A stretch of DNA of 64,000 nucleotides from Phytophthora sp. 'mugwort' (taxonomy: Eukaryota; Oomycota; Peronosporomycetes; Peronosporales; Peronosporaceae), in assembly GCA_033558025.1 (NCBI GenBank), contig JAUCEF010000007.1, positions 4,464,001-4,528,000 of the forward strand. Reading direction: 5' to 3'. Positions 63,751 to 64,000 of the stretch are shown here, piece by piece (positions within the stretch are counted from its first letter, which is position 1; every line of letters begins with the position of its first letter). The notes under the pieces are model-generated. The model was not told the origin of the DNA and made no database searches. It saw nothing but the letters and a program-made list of their open reading frames with translations. A program made the position numbers and the translations under genes.

Positions 63751-63990
63751 TCACAATATTTTTGTAGAAGCAGTACCTTTCAGCTTATTTCTCCGACGAC
63801 CATTGCCTTGTTGATCACGTCCATGACCCCGGCATTCGCCGTGATGGCGCCCACGACCGCGCGATTTAGCGGCCATCATTGGAACCCGCTCTCCTGCTTC
63901 TCTATTCTGGATCGTGTCCAACTCTCGCCGGAGCATCTCCTTGGCCTCAAACAAGTCGACGTTGCACCTCGCCTCGATGATCTCGATCAT
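63751..63990 (-). CDS. Arg/Gly-rich ORF near the right edge, unrecognised
   Basis: A 79-residue minus-strand frame from the ATG at 63990. An amphipathic N-terminal half (FEAKEMLRRELDTIQNREAG) is followed by a basic Arg/Gly/His-rich half (KSRGRGRHHGECRGHGRDQQ). This composition is common in the nucleic-acid-binding region of retrotransposon gag proteins just before a zinc knuckle, but no CCHC motif is present. It may be a fragment of an element that extends beyond the window. An upstream in-frame continuation cannot be judged. Confidence 0.3.
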   Translation of the reverse strand: MIEIIEARCNVDLFEAKEMLRRELDTIQNREAGERVPMMAAKSRGRGRHHGECRGHGRDQQGNGRRRNKLKGTASTKIL

Positions 63991-64000
63991 GCTGTCGTGC

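Noticed and set aside
1..64000. RXLR or CRN effector genes
   Set aside because: The long open frames were scanned for an RXLR motif followed by an EER-like motif after a signal peptide, and for LFLAK-type starts. None was convincing.
1..64000. tRNA, rRNA, CRISPR arrays, bacterial-type operons
   Set aside because: No cloverleaf-like segments, rRNA words or regularly spaced repeats were recognised, and intron-bearing genes show this is eukaryotic nuclear DNA.

Overview
The window looks like nuclear DNA of an oomycete, most likely Phytophthora or a close relative. This is inferred from several signals. There are secreted proteins made of repeated fungal-type cellulose-binding (CBM1-like) modules. 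Core promoters resemble the oomycete Inr+FPR element (pattern GCTCATTYBNCAWTTT) just upstream of several ATGs. Introns are short (66-109 bp), and the decayed transposons belong to families familiar from Phytophthora genomes. Species cannot be read from the sequence alone.

Layout. From 1 to about 48 kb the window is gene-poor and repeat-rich. It holds broken copies of at least nine kinds of mobile element: hAT (1-433, 26.3-27.8 kb, and a nearly intact 29144-31727 copy), Mutator-like (1.7-3.3 kb and, SWIM type, 38.8-39.7 kb), PIF/Harbinger (4.9-5.7 kb), piggyBac (15.1-17.5 kb), Tc1/mariner (18.9-20.1 kb), Ty3/gypsy (21.3-24.5 kb and 44.8-45.2 kb), pogo (41.7-42.7 kb), a LINE (45.6-47.3 kb) and an oomycete repeat-associated ORF (3.5-4.7 kb). 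Four intact secreted-protein genes sit among them: two CBM1-repeat proteins (7117-7755, 8936-9691) with a dead third copy between them, and two near-identical GPI-anchor-like proteins in inverted orientation (10969-12396 minus, 33302-34723 plus). A third, dead copy of the latter (28494-31933) is split by the hAT element. A 32-bp GATC-rich minisatellite lies at 43.4-43.7 kb.

From 48.4 to 61.5 kb the window becomes gene-dense and conserved: two tandem six-exon DGAT2-type acyltransferases (triacylglycerol synthesis), an endonuclease/exonuclease/phosphatase-fold protein, a 2388-residue intronless UBR-family N-recognin E3 ubiquitin ligase, and a small four-exon coiled-coil protein. Beyond that, a decayed aldo-keto reductase of the Kv-beta type (61.5-62.4 kb) marks the return to repeat-like sequence up to 64 kb.

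The genes do not form one pathway. The striking structure is the contrast between a transposon-filled block carrying young, duplicated secreted-protein genes and a compact housekeeping block. No rRNA, tRNA or CRISPR array was recognised, and no RXLR or CRN effector could be supported. The most notable findings are the nested hAT element with readable inverted ends and target duplication, a 509-bp mismatch-free tract shared by the two inverted secreted-protein paralogues, and the Kv-beta/AKR pseudogene.
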